Assembly: GCF_029946505.1 (NCBI RefSeq)
Contig: NZ_JARZHG010000060.1
Coordinates: 1 to 41,317 of the forward strand
Direction: 5' to 3'
DNA: 41,317 bases
Source of the DNA: Polyangium sp. y55x31
GTDB lineage: Bacteria; Myxococcota_A; Polyangia; Polyangiales; Polyangiaceae
Each line of letters opens with the position of its first letter. The first letter of the stretch is position 1. A model generated the notes under the pieces. That model was not told the DNA's origin and did no database searches. It was given only the letters and a program-made list of their open reading frames with translations. This document shows, in pieces, positions 16,601 to 23,531 of the stretch. Made by a program: the position numbers and the translations under genes.

Positions 16601-17365
16601 GTCGCCGTAAAACTCGATGCGCGCGGGAAAACTCGCGTTCGGCGGCCAGACGTCGAGCAGGGCGCCACGCACGGCGAAGGTGCCCGGGTCCTCGACGAGG
16701 GGGCTTCGGACGTAGCCGGCCTGCGCGAGCCTGCGGATCAAGGCGTCGCGCTCGATCTCCTGCTCGGTGACGACGAGCTCGGCGTGCTCGAGGACCTCCG
16801 GCTGCGGGACGACCTTGCGGGCGAGGGCGGAGACGGGGCAGACGAGCGCGCGCCACGGCAGATCCACGGCGAGGTGGAAGAGCGCGGCGAGGCGGGCCTC
16901 GGCGCCGCGGCGATCGGGGTTCACGTCGGCGTAGGGGCTCGACTCGTTCGGCGGAAACAAGAGGACCTCGCCGAGCGTGGTCTTCCCGGCGTCCGGCTCC
17001 TCGGCGTCCGCGCCGGCGAGCAGGAACGAAGCGTCGGCGTGCAAGGCGCGGGCGGCTTCGAGATCCGCGGTGACGGCGATGATCTTCCGGCGCGTGGCCT
17101 TGGCGAGCGCGCGGAGGACGAGCGCGGTGGCGCCGCCGGCGACGGAGACGACGTGGATCGTGGAGCCCTTCGGGCCGAGCACACGCGCGGCGAGATCACG
17201 CGTGGTGGTGATCGGGCGATCGAGCGGGAGCTCGTACGAGGGGAGGGGTTCGACCGGCACCGTTTCGGGGCGATCGAGCTCGACGTCGAGCGACTCCACG
17301 CCGGCGATCTCGCCGAGCGAAGCGCGGAGCTCTGCGCCTCTGGTTGCCTTTTCGGTCGCGGGCAT
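13616..17365 (-). CDS. mfd: Transcription-repair coupling factor Mfd
   Basis: 1249 residues (E. coli Mfd has 1148). The product removes RNA polymerase stalled at DNA lesions and recruits UvrA. N-terminal UvrB-homology modules run to about residue 400, with LFPPNESSPYADVNPDR matching the family. The RNA polymerase-interacting region follows, with the typical VGDYVVHADHGIGRYHGL. The superfamily 2 translocase motor has Walker A GDVGFGKTEVA (about 728-738), DEEQRFGV (about 829-836), LTATPIPRTLQMA and the motif VI region IESGLDIPRANTMIVDRAD with QLRGRVGRS. The C-terminal TRCF domain is present. A 36-base gap separates it from the upstream gene on the same strand. No strong ribosome site is visible. 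Confidence 0.97.
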   Translation of the reverse strand: MPATEKATRGAELRASLGEIAGVESLDVELDRPETVPVEPLPSYELPLDRPITTTRDLAARVLGPKGSTIHVVSVAGGATALVLRALAKATRRKIIAVTADLEAARALHADASFLLAGADAEEPDAGKTTLGEVLLFPPNESSPYADVNPDRRGAEARLAALFHLAVDLPWRALVCPVSALARKVVPQPEVLEHAELVVTEQEIERDALIRRLAQAGYVRSPLVEDPGTFAVRGALLDVWPPNASFPARIEFYGDLVMGIKSFDPEGQKTIADIKEVWLPQAREAVLTPENEARARERVRAACDAVDLPSVKARALVDDVTSGRTFFGAEGFLPAYLDLAPLASYLPDDAIVVLEDPAAITRSLRDELGRALADLAHKSRDAHFPLDAFYETEGGIASWLEGRTHVALHRTGIAGDAPDPASLERFEVAPEDAPSLATFDQGDLERAIKAARASRGKTGALDPLVRRILAWQEHGMRVIVAARAETQVERLVTLLRHQGVRVRARLGAFDPSLLDEQDPEAARTALVVRGGLARGVVAPAELAALVTEEEIFGARAHRRAARGGKDTKASARPFLEDLRNLSVGDYVVHADHGIGRYHGLVHKQVGGMVVDLITVEYAGGDKLYLPVYRLNQIQKFQGGEGTPKLDRLGGQTFAKTKARVEKSLRKMADELLRLYAERRSAIGEPTPTPDDDYAAFEATFPFDETPDQARAIGEVSGDLEAARPMDRLVCGDVGFGKTEVAIRAAFRVAASGRQVAVLCPTTVLAQQHYLNFKARMSPYALEVRAMSRFQSNKEQDEVARGLRDGKVDVVIGTHRLLSKDVHFKKLGLLVVDEEQRFGVTHKERIKALKTNVDVLTLTATPIPRTLQMAVTGLRDMSIITTPPAERRAIRTIVTRHDENVLREAVERELGRGGQVFYVYNRVEGLYERAARLQELVPSARITIAHGQMSETTLEQAMLDFVEGRYDILCSTAIIESGLDIPRANTMIVDRADMFGLSQLYQLRGRVGRSKERAYCYLVVPPANAMTDESRSRIEALERHTELGSGFQIASLDLELRGSGDILGAEQSGNVAQVGFELFCQMLDEAVHELRGDPVVHEVDPELAFDADALLPEDYVSDVGVRLSFYKRLASASSPDEVQDLANEMEDRFGSPPIEARRLVHLMSLKTELRKLRALACEATAKGVTLHLRDDTPLDPAKVMKLVQPKGSPYKLSPDMRLSRRTRDTEQFASGLEATDKLLAELASCMKAGA

Positions 17366-17401
17366 CGTTCGCCGCGCGGTGTAGCACGAAGCGTGCGGGG
17401 A

Positions 17402-18367
17402 CTACGGCGCCGAGATGTACTGCTCGGCTACCCAATACTGCTCGCCGTTGCTCATCGTGACGAAGTACTGACCTTGCGCGATTTGCGCGACTGTCCCCGG
17501 GTACTTGTTTCCGTCCGACCACGCGACGAGCACGGCCGATCCGACGCCCGGTTTGGAGAGGCTCCGGCCGAACGAATCGAGCGCATGGCCGAGCTTGTCG
17601 AACCCGTTCTTGAGCGCGCCTTCGACGGCCCGGGCCGCTTCCGCAGCCTCCTGCTCCAGGCTCTTTGGCTGTTGCGTCGGAGCGGGCGTGGGTGCGGCAG
17701 CGGCAGCGGCAGCGGGTGCGGGAACGGAGGCGGGCGCGGGCGCGGGCGCGGCAGCGGGCGCGGGAGCGGGTGCGGGAACGGAAGCGGGAGCGGCAGCGGG
17801 CGTGGGTTCGTCCATCGGGGCGGCCGGGGGCTCGGCCGGTTGTGCGAAGGCCGTAGCTTGCGTGCCGATCAGCGTGGCGAGCGTGGCAATGGGCCGACGC
17901 TCGCCGCCGCGATGCAGGCGCAAGAGCTCCTGCTCGACCGCGCACACGTACGCGACGAACGTCTGCATGTCGCGGGACATGGCGGCGTTCCAGTGGAACG
18001 CGATCTGCGTGTAGCGGAAGAGATCCAGATCTTGCCGCGCGAGCGTGGACGAGAGGCCCGCGTGCATGATCTGGGCGGAGAGCTCGACGTACTCCTCGAA
18101 CGAGAGCGCGGGGGCTGGGCCCTTGGCGCGGCCGAGCGCGGCCTGGTAGGCCGGGACGAATTGCACGGCGACGGCGCCGCCGAGCGTGGGATCCTCGAGC
18201 CGCGCGAGCCAGCCCGCGTGCGCGGCGAGCCAGTCCTCGCGGGAGACGTTCTTCGATTGCACGACGCGCGCGCAGGCGTCGGCGTCGTCGGGGTGTTCGG
18301 CGCAGAGCGCGCGGAGCTCGGCGTATTGCGAAAGCGAGAGGCCGGCGATGGGCGCGAGGGGATCCAT
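17402..18367 (-). CDS. Hypothetical protein with Ala/Pro linker and Tudor/SH3-like C-terminus
   Basis: 321 residues, no signal peptide. Residues 1-165 are helical with a Trp- and Tyr-containing core. About 175-240 is a low-complexity Ala/Pro/Val linker encoded by GC-rich short repeats (about 17690-17810). The last 50 residues (SAVLVAWSDGNKYPGTVAQI, then FVTMSNGEQYWVAEQYI) look like a small Tudor/SH3-like beta-barrel. It lies 36 bases upstream of mfd and may be co-transcribed with it. The role is unknown; the C-terminal fold call is by eye. Confidence 0.75.
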   Translation of the reverse strand: MDPLAPIAGLSLSQYAELRALCAEHPDDADACARVVQSKNVSREDWLAAHAGWLARLEDPTLGGAVAVQFVPAYQAALGRAKGPAPALSFEEYVELSAQIMHAGLSSTLARQDLDLFRYTQIAFHWNAAMSRDMQTFVAYVCAVEQELLRLHRGGERRPIATLATLIGTQATAFAQPAEPPAAPMDEPTPAAAPASVPAPAPAPAAAPAPAPASVPAPAAAAAAAPTPAPTQQPKSLEQEAAEAARAVEGALKNGFDKLGHALDSFGRSLSKPGVGSAVLVAWSDGNKYPGTVAQIAQGQYFVTMSNGEQYWVAEQYISAP

Positions 18368-18474
18368 GCGCGCCGAGGGAAGCCGGGGTGCGGCGAGGGG
18401 TCAAGCGGAAGCAAAGCCTCGTCGCGACGCAGACAGGCGATCGCAATGGCCGCGATCACCGCAATCGCACGAGG

Positions 18475-18858
18475 TCAATTCAACGTCTCGCTCCCGCCGT
18501 CCCCTCGCCGCGCCCCGAAAATCGTCTCCCAGTTTGCCCGGTACGCATCCGTCGCCACCTGCGCCGGGCCGGATCGCGGCGGCTCCGGGGGGCGCGGGCT
18601 CTTCACGAGCACCTCCACGTCGTACAGACGCTCGTGCTCTTTGCGCGGCGATAACTTCACGACGTCGCCGTGCACCGGCGCGCCCTCACGCATGTTGCGG
18701 ATTGCGCCGAGCTCCACGTTGCCCTCGCGCAGGCGCAGCACGTGATAACCCTGCCCGTCGGACATCGGGCTGTGGATCATCACCACGTCTTCGGCTTTTG
18801 CCTCCGGCGCGTCGCTCGTGGCCATGGGCCGCTCGGGCGGATCGGGCTCGTCACTCAC
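18475..18858 (-). CDS. Small hypothetical soluble protein
   Basis: 127 residues from a GTG start; an internal ATG at codon 12 (PMATSDAP) is an alternative, and neither has a clear ribosome site. After an acidic/Pro N-terminus, the core (about 25-90) contains VVMIHSPMSDGQGYHVLRLR, VELGAIRNMREGAPVHGDVV and YDVEVL, a compact beta-rich domain. The tail ATDAYRANWETIFG is helical. I recognise no named family. It follows the DUF2325 gene by 33 bases and precedes the next minus-strand gene by 107 bases. Confidence 0.7.
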   Translation of the reverse strand: MSDEPDPPERPMATSDAPEAKAEDVVMIHSPMSDGQGYHVLRLREGNVELGAIRNMREGAPVHGDVVKLSPRKEHERLYDVEVLVKSPRPPEPPRSGPAQVATDAYRANWETIFGARRGDGGSETLN

Positions 18859-18891
18859 GAGGCAAGCTTGTCACGTTTCAGGCGGATCGGC

Positions 18892-19260
18892 TCACGCCCC
18901 GAGCAGCGCCGCTTCGTAGCCCGAGCTCATCGAGCCGTCCGCGTGGAACAGGCCCTGCGCCGTCGCCTGATCGATCGCCTCGAGCAAGCGCGCAAAGCGG
19001 GCGATACCACTCTTGCGCAGGAGGAGCGTGCCGCGGCCGCGCTGTCGGGCGAGCTTGCGCGCGAGCTGGACGGCGCCGTGGCTGTTCGTCTCCGTCACGA
19101 TCACGATGAGCTGGCAGCGCTCCACGAGCCCCTCGAGCGATTGCGCCCCGCGGCCCCGCACGTCGCCGCGGTGATACTCGAGCTCGTGCCCGGCCGCCTT
19201 CGCGAGCCGCTCCAGCTGCACCTCGTAACGCTCGACTCCCCCGATCCAACCAATGCGCAT
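18892..19260 (-). CDS. DUF2325-like protein
   Basis: 122 residues starting MRIGWIGGVERYEVQLERLA, with a strong GAGGAGG site just upstream. A longer start at 19293 is possible but less likely. The Rossmann-like alternation (IGWIGG, LEYHRGDV, CQLIVIVTETNSHGAVQLAR, GTLLLRKSG) fits DUF2325 (pfam10087), a small family of unknown function. The conserved motifs are the GG after strand 1, the H-G region and the SH in the TNSHG segment. It is the first gene of a minus-strand run toward mfd and is divergent from the PilZ gene. Confidence 0.7.
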   Translation of the reverse strand: MRIGWIGGVERYEVQLERLAKAAGHELEYHRGDVRGRGAQSLEGLVERCQLIVIVTETNSHGAVQLARKLARQRGRGTLLLRKSGIARFARLLEAIDQATAQGLFHADGSMSSGYEAALLGA

Positions 19261-19317
19261 GGGGCCTCCTCGACGACCACGACCCGCGAGCACCTCGGTG
19301 CCGCCGGTGGCCGACTG

Positions 19318-19352
19318 TCCGCTATAACGGATATCTAAGGTTCCCTAGCGGA
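19318..19352. promoter_or_regulatory. Candidate operator/promoter: inverted repeat around AT-rich core
   Basis: TCCGCTA (19318-19324) and TAGCGGA (19346-19352) are exact inverted repeats separated by 21 bases that include TATAAC and ATATCTA, unusually AT-rich for this window. The position, 58 bases upstream of the DUF2325 start and about 300 bases upstream of the PilZ start, suits a regulator binding at a promoter. No clear -35/-10 pair can be assigned. Confidence 0.3.
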
Positions 19353-19594
19353 ACTGTCCAGGGCTTTCCGTCGTCATCACGGAAAAAAGTCCGCGATGGC
19401 GGAGCCTGGACCAGACCCCTGCGCCCCCTCGGGGGCACCGGATTCGTCCGCTCTTCGGGACAACCCCCGCCGGGGCCGTTTCTTCCCGACCCGCAAACTT
19501 GGCCCTCTTCTTCGCGGTGACTTAGTCGGGGCGAAAGCGAGGGAGCCGCGCGGCGCGCGGCGGGGACGGGTCTGTCCGTCTCCGGATTCGGCGA

Positions 19595-19631
19595 TTGGGG
19601 CTGCGCTCGGACAAGCCGAGCTACGCCCCAA
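19595..19631 (+). promoter_or_regulatory. Long hairpin in the leader of the PilZ gene
   Basis: TTGGGGC (19595-19601) pairs with GCCCCAA (19625-19631) and GCTCGG (19605-19610) with CCGAGC (19616-19621). Between the two stems is a symmetric 3x3 internal loop, and the apical loop is ACAAG. The GGAGG ribosome site (19639-19643) begins 8 bases after the hairpin. A structure this close to the ribosome site could influence translation. It does not resemble the c-di-GMP riboswitch consensus I know. Confidence 0.5.
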
Positions 19632-19648
19632 GCCCCTTGGAGGACGTC

Positions 19649-21838
19649 ATGAGCATGCGAGAGGACTCCGGCGAAAGCCCGAACGGCCGGGCAAACACGA
19701 CGGCCACGAGCGGAGCGCCCGGGACGCCGGATCGGCGCGCGGGCCACCACCGGGTTCACTTCGAGGCGCTGGTGGCCGTGGGCGAGGCCAAGGGCAGCGG
19801 CTTCGAAGCCGAGTCGATCGACGTCTCGCCCGAAGGCATGCGCCTGCGCACGGCTTACCTTCCGCAGATCGGCGACCGGCTCGTGTGCCGGTTCGAAGGC
19901 GACGCGGGCGAGGTCGTGGCCGACGGCGAGGTGATCTGGCGCCGCGAAGCGCCGCGCGGCGGGGAGTTCGGCCTGCGCTTCGTGGGCTTCGACAACCCCG
20001 ACGCCGAGGCGACGCTGCGCAGCCTGTGCCAGGAGCTCGGCGGTTCGGTCGAGGGCACGAGCGGGCTCGGCCCGATGGGCATCCCCGGGACGCGCGTACG
20101 GCTGCACATCGACGGGCTCGGCTCGCCGATGAAGGCGCGGGTGCGGGAAGCAGCGGGCGGCGAGGTGCTCGTCGGTTCGAACCTGGAGTTCCTCAAGGTG
20201 GGTCGGTCGCTCGAGCTCGAGGACATGGACCACGGGGACAAACGCGCCGCGATGGTCGACGCGGTGAAGGTGGAGGTCGACCCGGCGACGAAGGTGCCGC
20301 AGCTCGTGGTGTCGCTCCGGTTCGGCGAGGCGAAGGAGTCGAAGAAGGCCGTCGCCTCGGCGAAGGAGCCGGAGAAGGCGGCCGCGACGAAGGCGCCCGA
20401 GAAGGAGACGAGCAAGGAAGCGTCGTCCCTCGGGCTCGGCGCGCTCATCAAGCGCACGACGCCCGGCGTGGGGCCGGCCCCGGTCGGCAAGACTGAGGTG
20501 AGCGCAGGAAACGAGCCGAAGGAGTCGAAGGAGTCGAAGGAGAAGGAGGCGCGCGCCGAGCTCCTGTCGTCGCCGGCCGTGCCCTCCCGCGCCCGCACGC
20601 AGGAGATGCGATCGAAGCCGCCGGCCACGCGGCCGAGCGCGTCGACCGAGGCCGCGTCGCTGCGCACGGGTGACGAGGAGGAGAACGACGAGGCGGCCGA
20701 GGCGAACGATCCGTCGCTGGATTCGCCGGCGATCGGCGGCTCGAAGAAGGACTTCTCCGCGGCGCTGCGCGGCGCGACCGAGAAGGCGAAGGGCGCGACG
20801 AAGGCGGCGTTCAGCGCGATCGGTCCGGCGGCCTCCGGAATTGGAGAGCGCGCGAAGGGCGCGATGTCGGGGCTGTTCGCGGCGATCCGGAAGCGGCGCG
20901 GCGAGGAAACCGCCGAGGCGACGGAAGGGCAAGCGGCGCGGCGGACGACCGCAGCGCCGCCGACGGGCGCATTGCGCGCAGCCGGCAAGAAGCTCGTGCG
21001 CGACAAGGAGGAGACGGAGACGACCGAAGCGGCGCCGAAGGCTCGATCGAGCCGGAAGGCGGCGCTGATGGGAAGCGCGCTCGGGCTCGCGGCGGTGCTC
21101 GTCGTGGTGGGCGGGATCCGGCTGCTCGGAGCGTCGCGCGCGGCGCCGTCCGATCCGCAAGGGATGGAGGCGAACGCAGCGGGATCGGCCGCAGCGTTGC
21201 CCGCGCCGACGGCGGCGAACGTGGCGCCGGCGGGCGATCCGAACGTGGTGCCGAACGTGAACGTGCCGCTCTTCGGGGCGACGCCGCTCTCGACGACGGA
21301 GCCGGTGCCGGCGATGCCGACGCAGCCCGATGGGACGATCGCGCAGACGCCGCCGGCCGCGCCCGAGGGCGACGCCGCGCAGGCCGGCGCCGCGGCCGAC
21401 GAAGGGGACGGCGAGGGCGATTCGGAGGCGGCGGAGACGCAAGGCAACGGCAAGCAGTTCGGCAAGGGCAACGTGCGGAGCCCGATCGTGCTGAAGCTGA
21501 AGATGGACGGCGACATCGAGACGGTGAACGGCGCGGCTGGCGCGATGGGCTTCACGGTCTCGCTGCCCGGCCGGCGCGCGCTCTCGTCGGCGACGGAGCT
21601 CGCCCGCAAGGACAAGCGGATCGCCTCGGTCAACGTGGTGAACAACCCCGCGGGCGCGGAGATCAGCCTGCAGTTCAAGGACGGCGTGCCCGCCTATGTC
21701 GCGAAGGCGAAGGGCGATCGGCTCGTCATCGCGCTCGGCACCGACGCGAAGAAGACCGTGGCGAAGGCGGGCGACAAGAAGAAGAAGGGCGCGCTCAAGA
21801 AGAAGGTCGCCGACAAGAAGAAGCCGAAGAAGCCCTGA
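19649..21838 (+). CDS. PilZ-domain membrane protein with beta-rich C-terminal domain
   Basis: 729 residues, with GGAGG well placed before the ATG. Residues about 34-125 form a PilZ-like domain: VHFEALVAVG, IDVSPEGMRL (the DxSxxG motif) and a closing EFGLRFVGF. The usual RxxxR that grips cyclic di-GMP is not evident (RRAGHHRVH instead), so ligand binding is doubtful. Residues about 225-465 are a low-complexity Lys/Glu/Ala linker with a helical segment. A transmembrane segment lies near 470-492. After a Pro/Ala periplasmic linker, residues about 610-705 (IVLKLKMDGDIETVNGAAGA, then FTVSLPGRRA) resemble an AMIN-like beta domain. The C-terminus is Lys-rich. It may couple a cytoplasmic signal to the cell wall or envelope. 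A strong terminator follows. Confidence 0.8.
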   Translation: MSMREDSGESPNGRANTTATSGAPGTPDRRAGHHRVHFEALVAVGEAKGSGFEAESIDVSPEGMRLRTAYLPQIGDRLVCRFEGDAGEVVADGEVIWRREAPRGGEFGLRFVGFDNPDAEATLRSLCQELGGSVEGTSGLGPMGIPGTRVRLHIDGLGSPMKARVREAAGGEVLVGSNLEFLKVGRSLELEDMDHGDKRAAMVDAVKVEVDPATKVPQLVVSLRFGEAKESKKAVASAKEPEKAAATKAPEKETSKEASSLGLGALIKRTTPGVGPAPVGKTEVSAGNEPKESKESKEKEARAELLSSPAVPSRARTQEMRSKPPATRPSASTEAASLRTGDEEENDEAAEANDPSLDSPAIGGSKKDFSAALRGATEKAKGATKAAFSAIGPAASGIGERAKGAMSGLFAAIRKRRGEETAEATEGQAARRTTAAPPTGALRAAGKKLVRDKEETETTEAAPKARSSRKAALMGSALGLAAVLVVVGGIRLLGASRAAPSDPQGMEANAAGSAAALPAPTAANVAPAGDPNVVPNVNVPLFGATPLSTTEPVPAMPTQPDGTIAQTPPAAPEGDAAQAGAAADEGDGEGDSEAAETQGNGKQFGKGNVRSPIVLKLKMDGDIETVNGAAGAMGFTVSLPGRRALSSATELARKDKRIASVNVVNNPAGAEISLQFKDGVPAYVAKAKGDRLVIALGTDAKKTVAKAGDKKKKGALKKKVADKKKPKKP

Positions 21839-21856
21839 ACGAACGAGTTTTCCAGA

Positions 21857-23458
21857 CTATCGCGGCGCCGGACGGGTTTCGGCGCCGCTTTTTCTTTCGT
21901 AGATGCACCAGGCCCCGCCGCCGCGGAGCTTGATCGGCTCGGCCACGAAGAACTCCGTGCGGAGCTCGCTGCTCGCGTGGAGCGCGCGGGACGAGGGGAC
22001 CGTCGGGCTCTTGCAGTCGATGGTCGAGGAGATGATCACCACGTAGCGGGGGTTTCGCGCGAAGATCGCGTCGACGTAACCCGCGCCGGTCTTGTTCGTG
22101 TAGCCGCCCGGGAGGCGCGCGATCTCGGGCGCGAGCAAGCCGAGCATGTCCACGATGGGAAACCCCGTCGCGTAGCCGACGTACCCGATGTCGGCGATGG
22201 CCACGGGCCCGGGTTTTTCGTGCGACGAGAGCCACGCCGCGGTGCGGCCGGCCGCGTCGTCCCAGAAAGCTTTGTCCTTGTCGAGGATGTCGCGCTGCGC
22301 CTGTCGGAGCGAGCCCACGCGCGTGGCGCCGACGAGGATCGCGAACAGCGTGACCGCGAGCGCTGCAGCGCGTTCTTTGCGCTCGGCGATGGTGCGCGCG
22401 GCGGCGTCGATGAGCAGGAAAGCGAAGGGCTCGGCGGGCGCGAGGAAGCGGTAGTAAGGCATCCAGTCGCCACCGACGAGCAGCACGTAGAGGGCGAAGG
22501 TGAGGGCGATCGAAGCGATGGCGATCCCGTCCCGTCGCTTGCGCACGACGAACATCGCGATCGCGGCGACCCCGAGCCAGATCGCGGGGCCTGCGTGCAG
22601 CACGTAGCGGCGCAGGTAGTCGACGCCGCCGTTCCACTGCTGGTTCAGGTCGCCCGTCTTCGCGGTGAGCGTGTTGGGGAAGAACCCGCCGTAGTAGGCG
22701 CGGCGGAACACGAGGAGCGCGAGCACGGGGACGGCGAAGGTCGCGACGCGCGTGAGGCTCCGGCGCGAGAAGGGTCGATCCGGATGCCAGACGTAGAGCA
22801 GGAGCAAAAAGAGCGGCGCCTCGGGGCGCGTGAGGGCCGCGAGCGCGAAGAGCGGGCCCGACCAGGGGAAGACGTCTGCGTCGTCGTGCTCCTCGACGAG
22901 GAAACGATCGGTGCCGAGGAGGACGAGCAGGACGAAGAACGGCGACTCCAGGCCGAAGACGGCGTAACCCGTCTGGAGGAAGCTCGACGCGAAGAGCCAC
23001 GTCGCGAGGCACGGTGACCATCCGAGTGGCGTGAGCCGCCGCGCGATGCGGTAGAGGGGGACGAGCGAAGCGCACGCGCAGACGACGCCGAGCACCTTCG
23101 CGGTGATCTCCGGGCGCGCGCCGAGCGCCGCGAAGACGCCGAGCAGCACGGTCCAGAGGAAGTTCGTGTACCCCTCGACGCGCTCGCCGAGGTTGTAGAC
23201 GAGCCCGTGGCCCTCCGCGAAGTTCCGCGCGTAGCGGAAGGAGATGAAGGCGTCGTCGATTGTGAAGCTCGCGACGCGGTAGGCGTTCGCGACGATGAGG
23301 ACCATCGGCAAGACGAGTCCGAGCACGAGGTGCGCGCGGGGAGAGAGCGGCGCGCCGCCGAGCCAGGCGTGGAGGGAGGCGAGCGCGCTCGGCGGGGAGG
23401 CCTCGGGCAGGGCGGCGACAGGGCCGTTTTCGCGGGTCGACATCGCGGAGCGGCCCAT
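21857..23458 (-). CDS. GT-C fold glycosyltransferase-like membrane protein
   Basis: 533 residues with about ten membrane segments. Near the first extracytoplasmic loop is SFTIDDAFISFRYARN, with Asp68-Asp69 in the place of the acidic catalytic pair of GT-C polyprenyl-phosphate-dependent transferases. This segment, followed by GLVYN-GERVEGYTNFLW, resembles actinobacterial AftB-like arabinofuranosyltransferases. The C-terminal 130 residues are extracytoplasmic (IADIGYVGYATGFPIVDMLGL). It probably adds a sugar from a lipid carrier to an envelope glycan or protein; the actual sugar is unknown. It is a paralogue of the divergent neighbour. A terminator for the convergent PilZ gene lies inside its last codons. 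An ATG five codons downstream is an alternative start. Confidence 0.8.
   Translation of the reverse strand: MGRSAMSTRENGPVAALPEASPPSALASLHAWLGGAPLSPRAHLVLGLVLPMVLIVANAYRVASFTIDDAFISFRYARNFAEGHGLVYNLGERVEGYTNFLWTVLLGVFAALGARPEITAKVLGVVCACASLVPLYRIARRLTPLGWSPCLATWLFASSFLQTGYAVFGLESPFFVLLVLLGTDRFLVEEHDDADVFPWSGPLFALAALTRPEAPLFLLLLYVWHPDRPFSRRSLTRVATFAVPVLALLVFRRAYYGGFFPNTLTAKTGDLNQQWNGGVDYLRRYVLHAGPAIWLGVAAIAMFVVRKRRDGIAIASIALTFALYVLLVGGDWMPYYRFLAPAEPFAFLLIDAAARTIAERKERAAALAVTLFAILVGATRVGSLRQAQRDILDKDKAFWDDAAGRTAAWLSSHEKPGPVAIADIGYVGYATGFPIVDMLGLLAPEIARLPGGYTNKTGAGYVDAIFARNPRYVVIISSTIDCKSPTVPSSRALHASSELRTEFFVAEPIKLRGGGAWCIYERKSGAETRPAPR
21862..21897 (+). terminator. Strong intrinsic terminator of the PilZ gene
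   Basis: GCGGCGCCG (21862-21870) pairs perfectly with CGGCGCCGC (21880-21888) around a 9-base loop, followed at once by TTTTTCTTT. It starts 24 bases after the PilZ stop codon and lies entirely inside the 3' coding end of the convergent glycosyltransferase gene (stop at 21857-21859), so the bases serve both as code and as terminator. Confidence 0.85.
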
Positions 23459-23499
23459 ACCTGGCCTTCGTCGCGGCGGAAAGCACGGCGACGCTTGCC

Positions 23500-23520
23500 A
23501 ACACCGGGCCCGTCGGTGTT
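23500..23520. promoter_or_regulatory. Inverted repeat in the divergent glycosyltransferase promoter region
   Basis: AACACCG (23500-23506) and CGGTGTT (23514-23520) form an inverted repeat around 7 bases, inside the 73-bp gap between the two divergent GT-C genes and 12 bases before the GTG of the right-hand gene. It could be an operator shared by both, or a leader hairpin. No -35/-10 pair is clear. Confidence 0.35.
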
Positions 23521-23531
23521 ATGGCCGTTGC

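Larger units (their letters stand above)
19261..19648. other. 388-bp divergent intergenic region with several hairpins
   Basis: The region lies between the DUF2325 gene (minus) and the PilZ gene (plus). It contains an AT-richer island with an inverted repeat (19318-19352), a GCCCCC-tc-GGGGGC hairpin (19423-19436), a CCGCGC/GCGCGG hairpin near 19550, and a long hairpin just before the PilZ ribosome site (19595-19631). No convincing open reading frame was seen. It is long for this compact window and probably holds both promoters and a structured 5' leader. Confidence 0.6.

Noticed and set aside
14531-18745. 1404-codon plus-strand open frame across mfd
   Set aside because: Its composition (runs of Glu, Arg, Leu, Ala) is typical of the opposite strand of a GC-rich gene, and mfd itself is unambiguous by motif.
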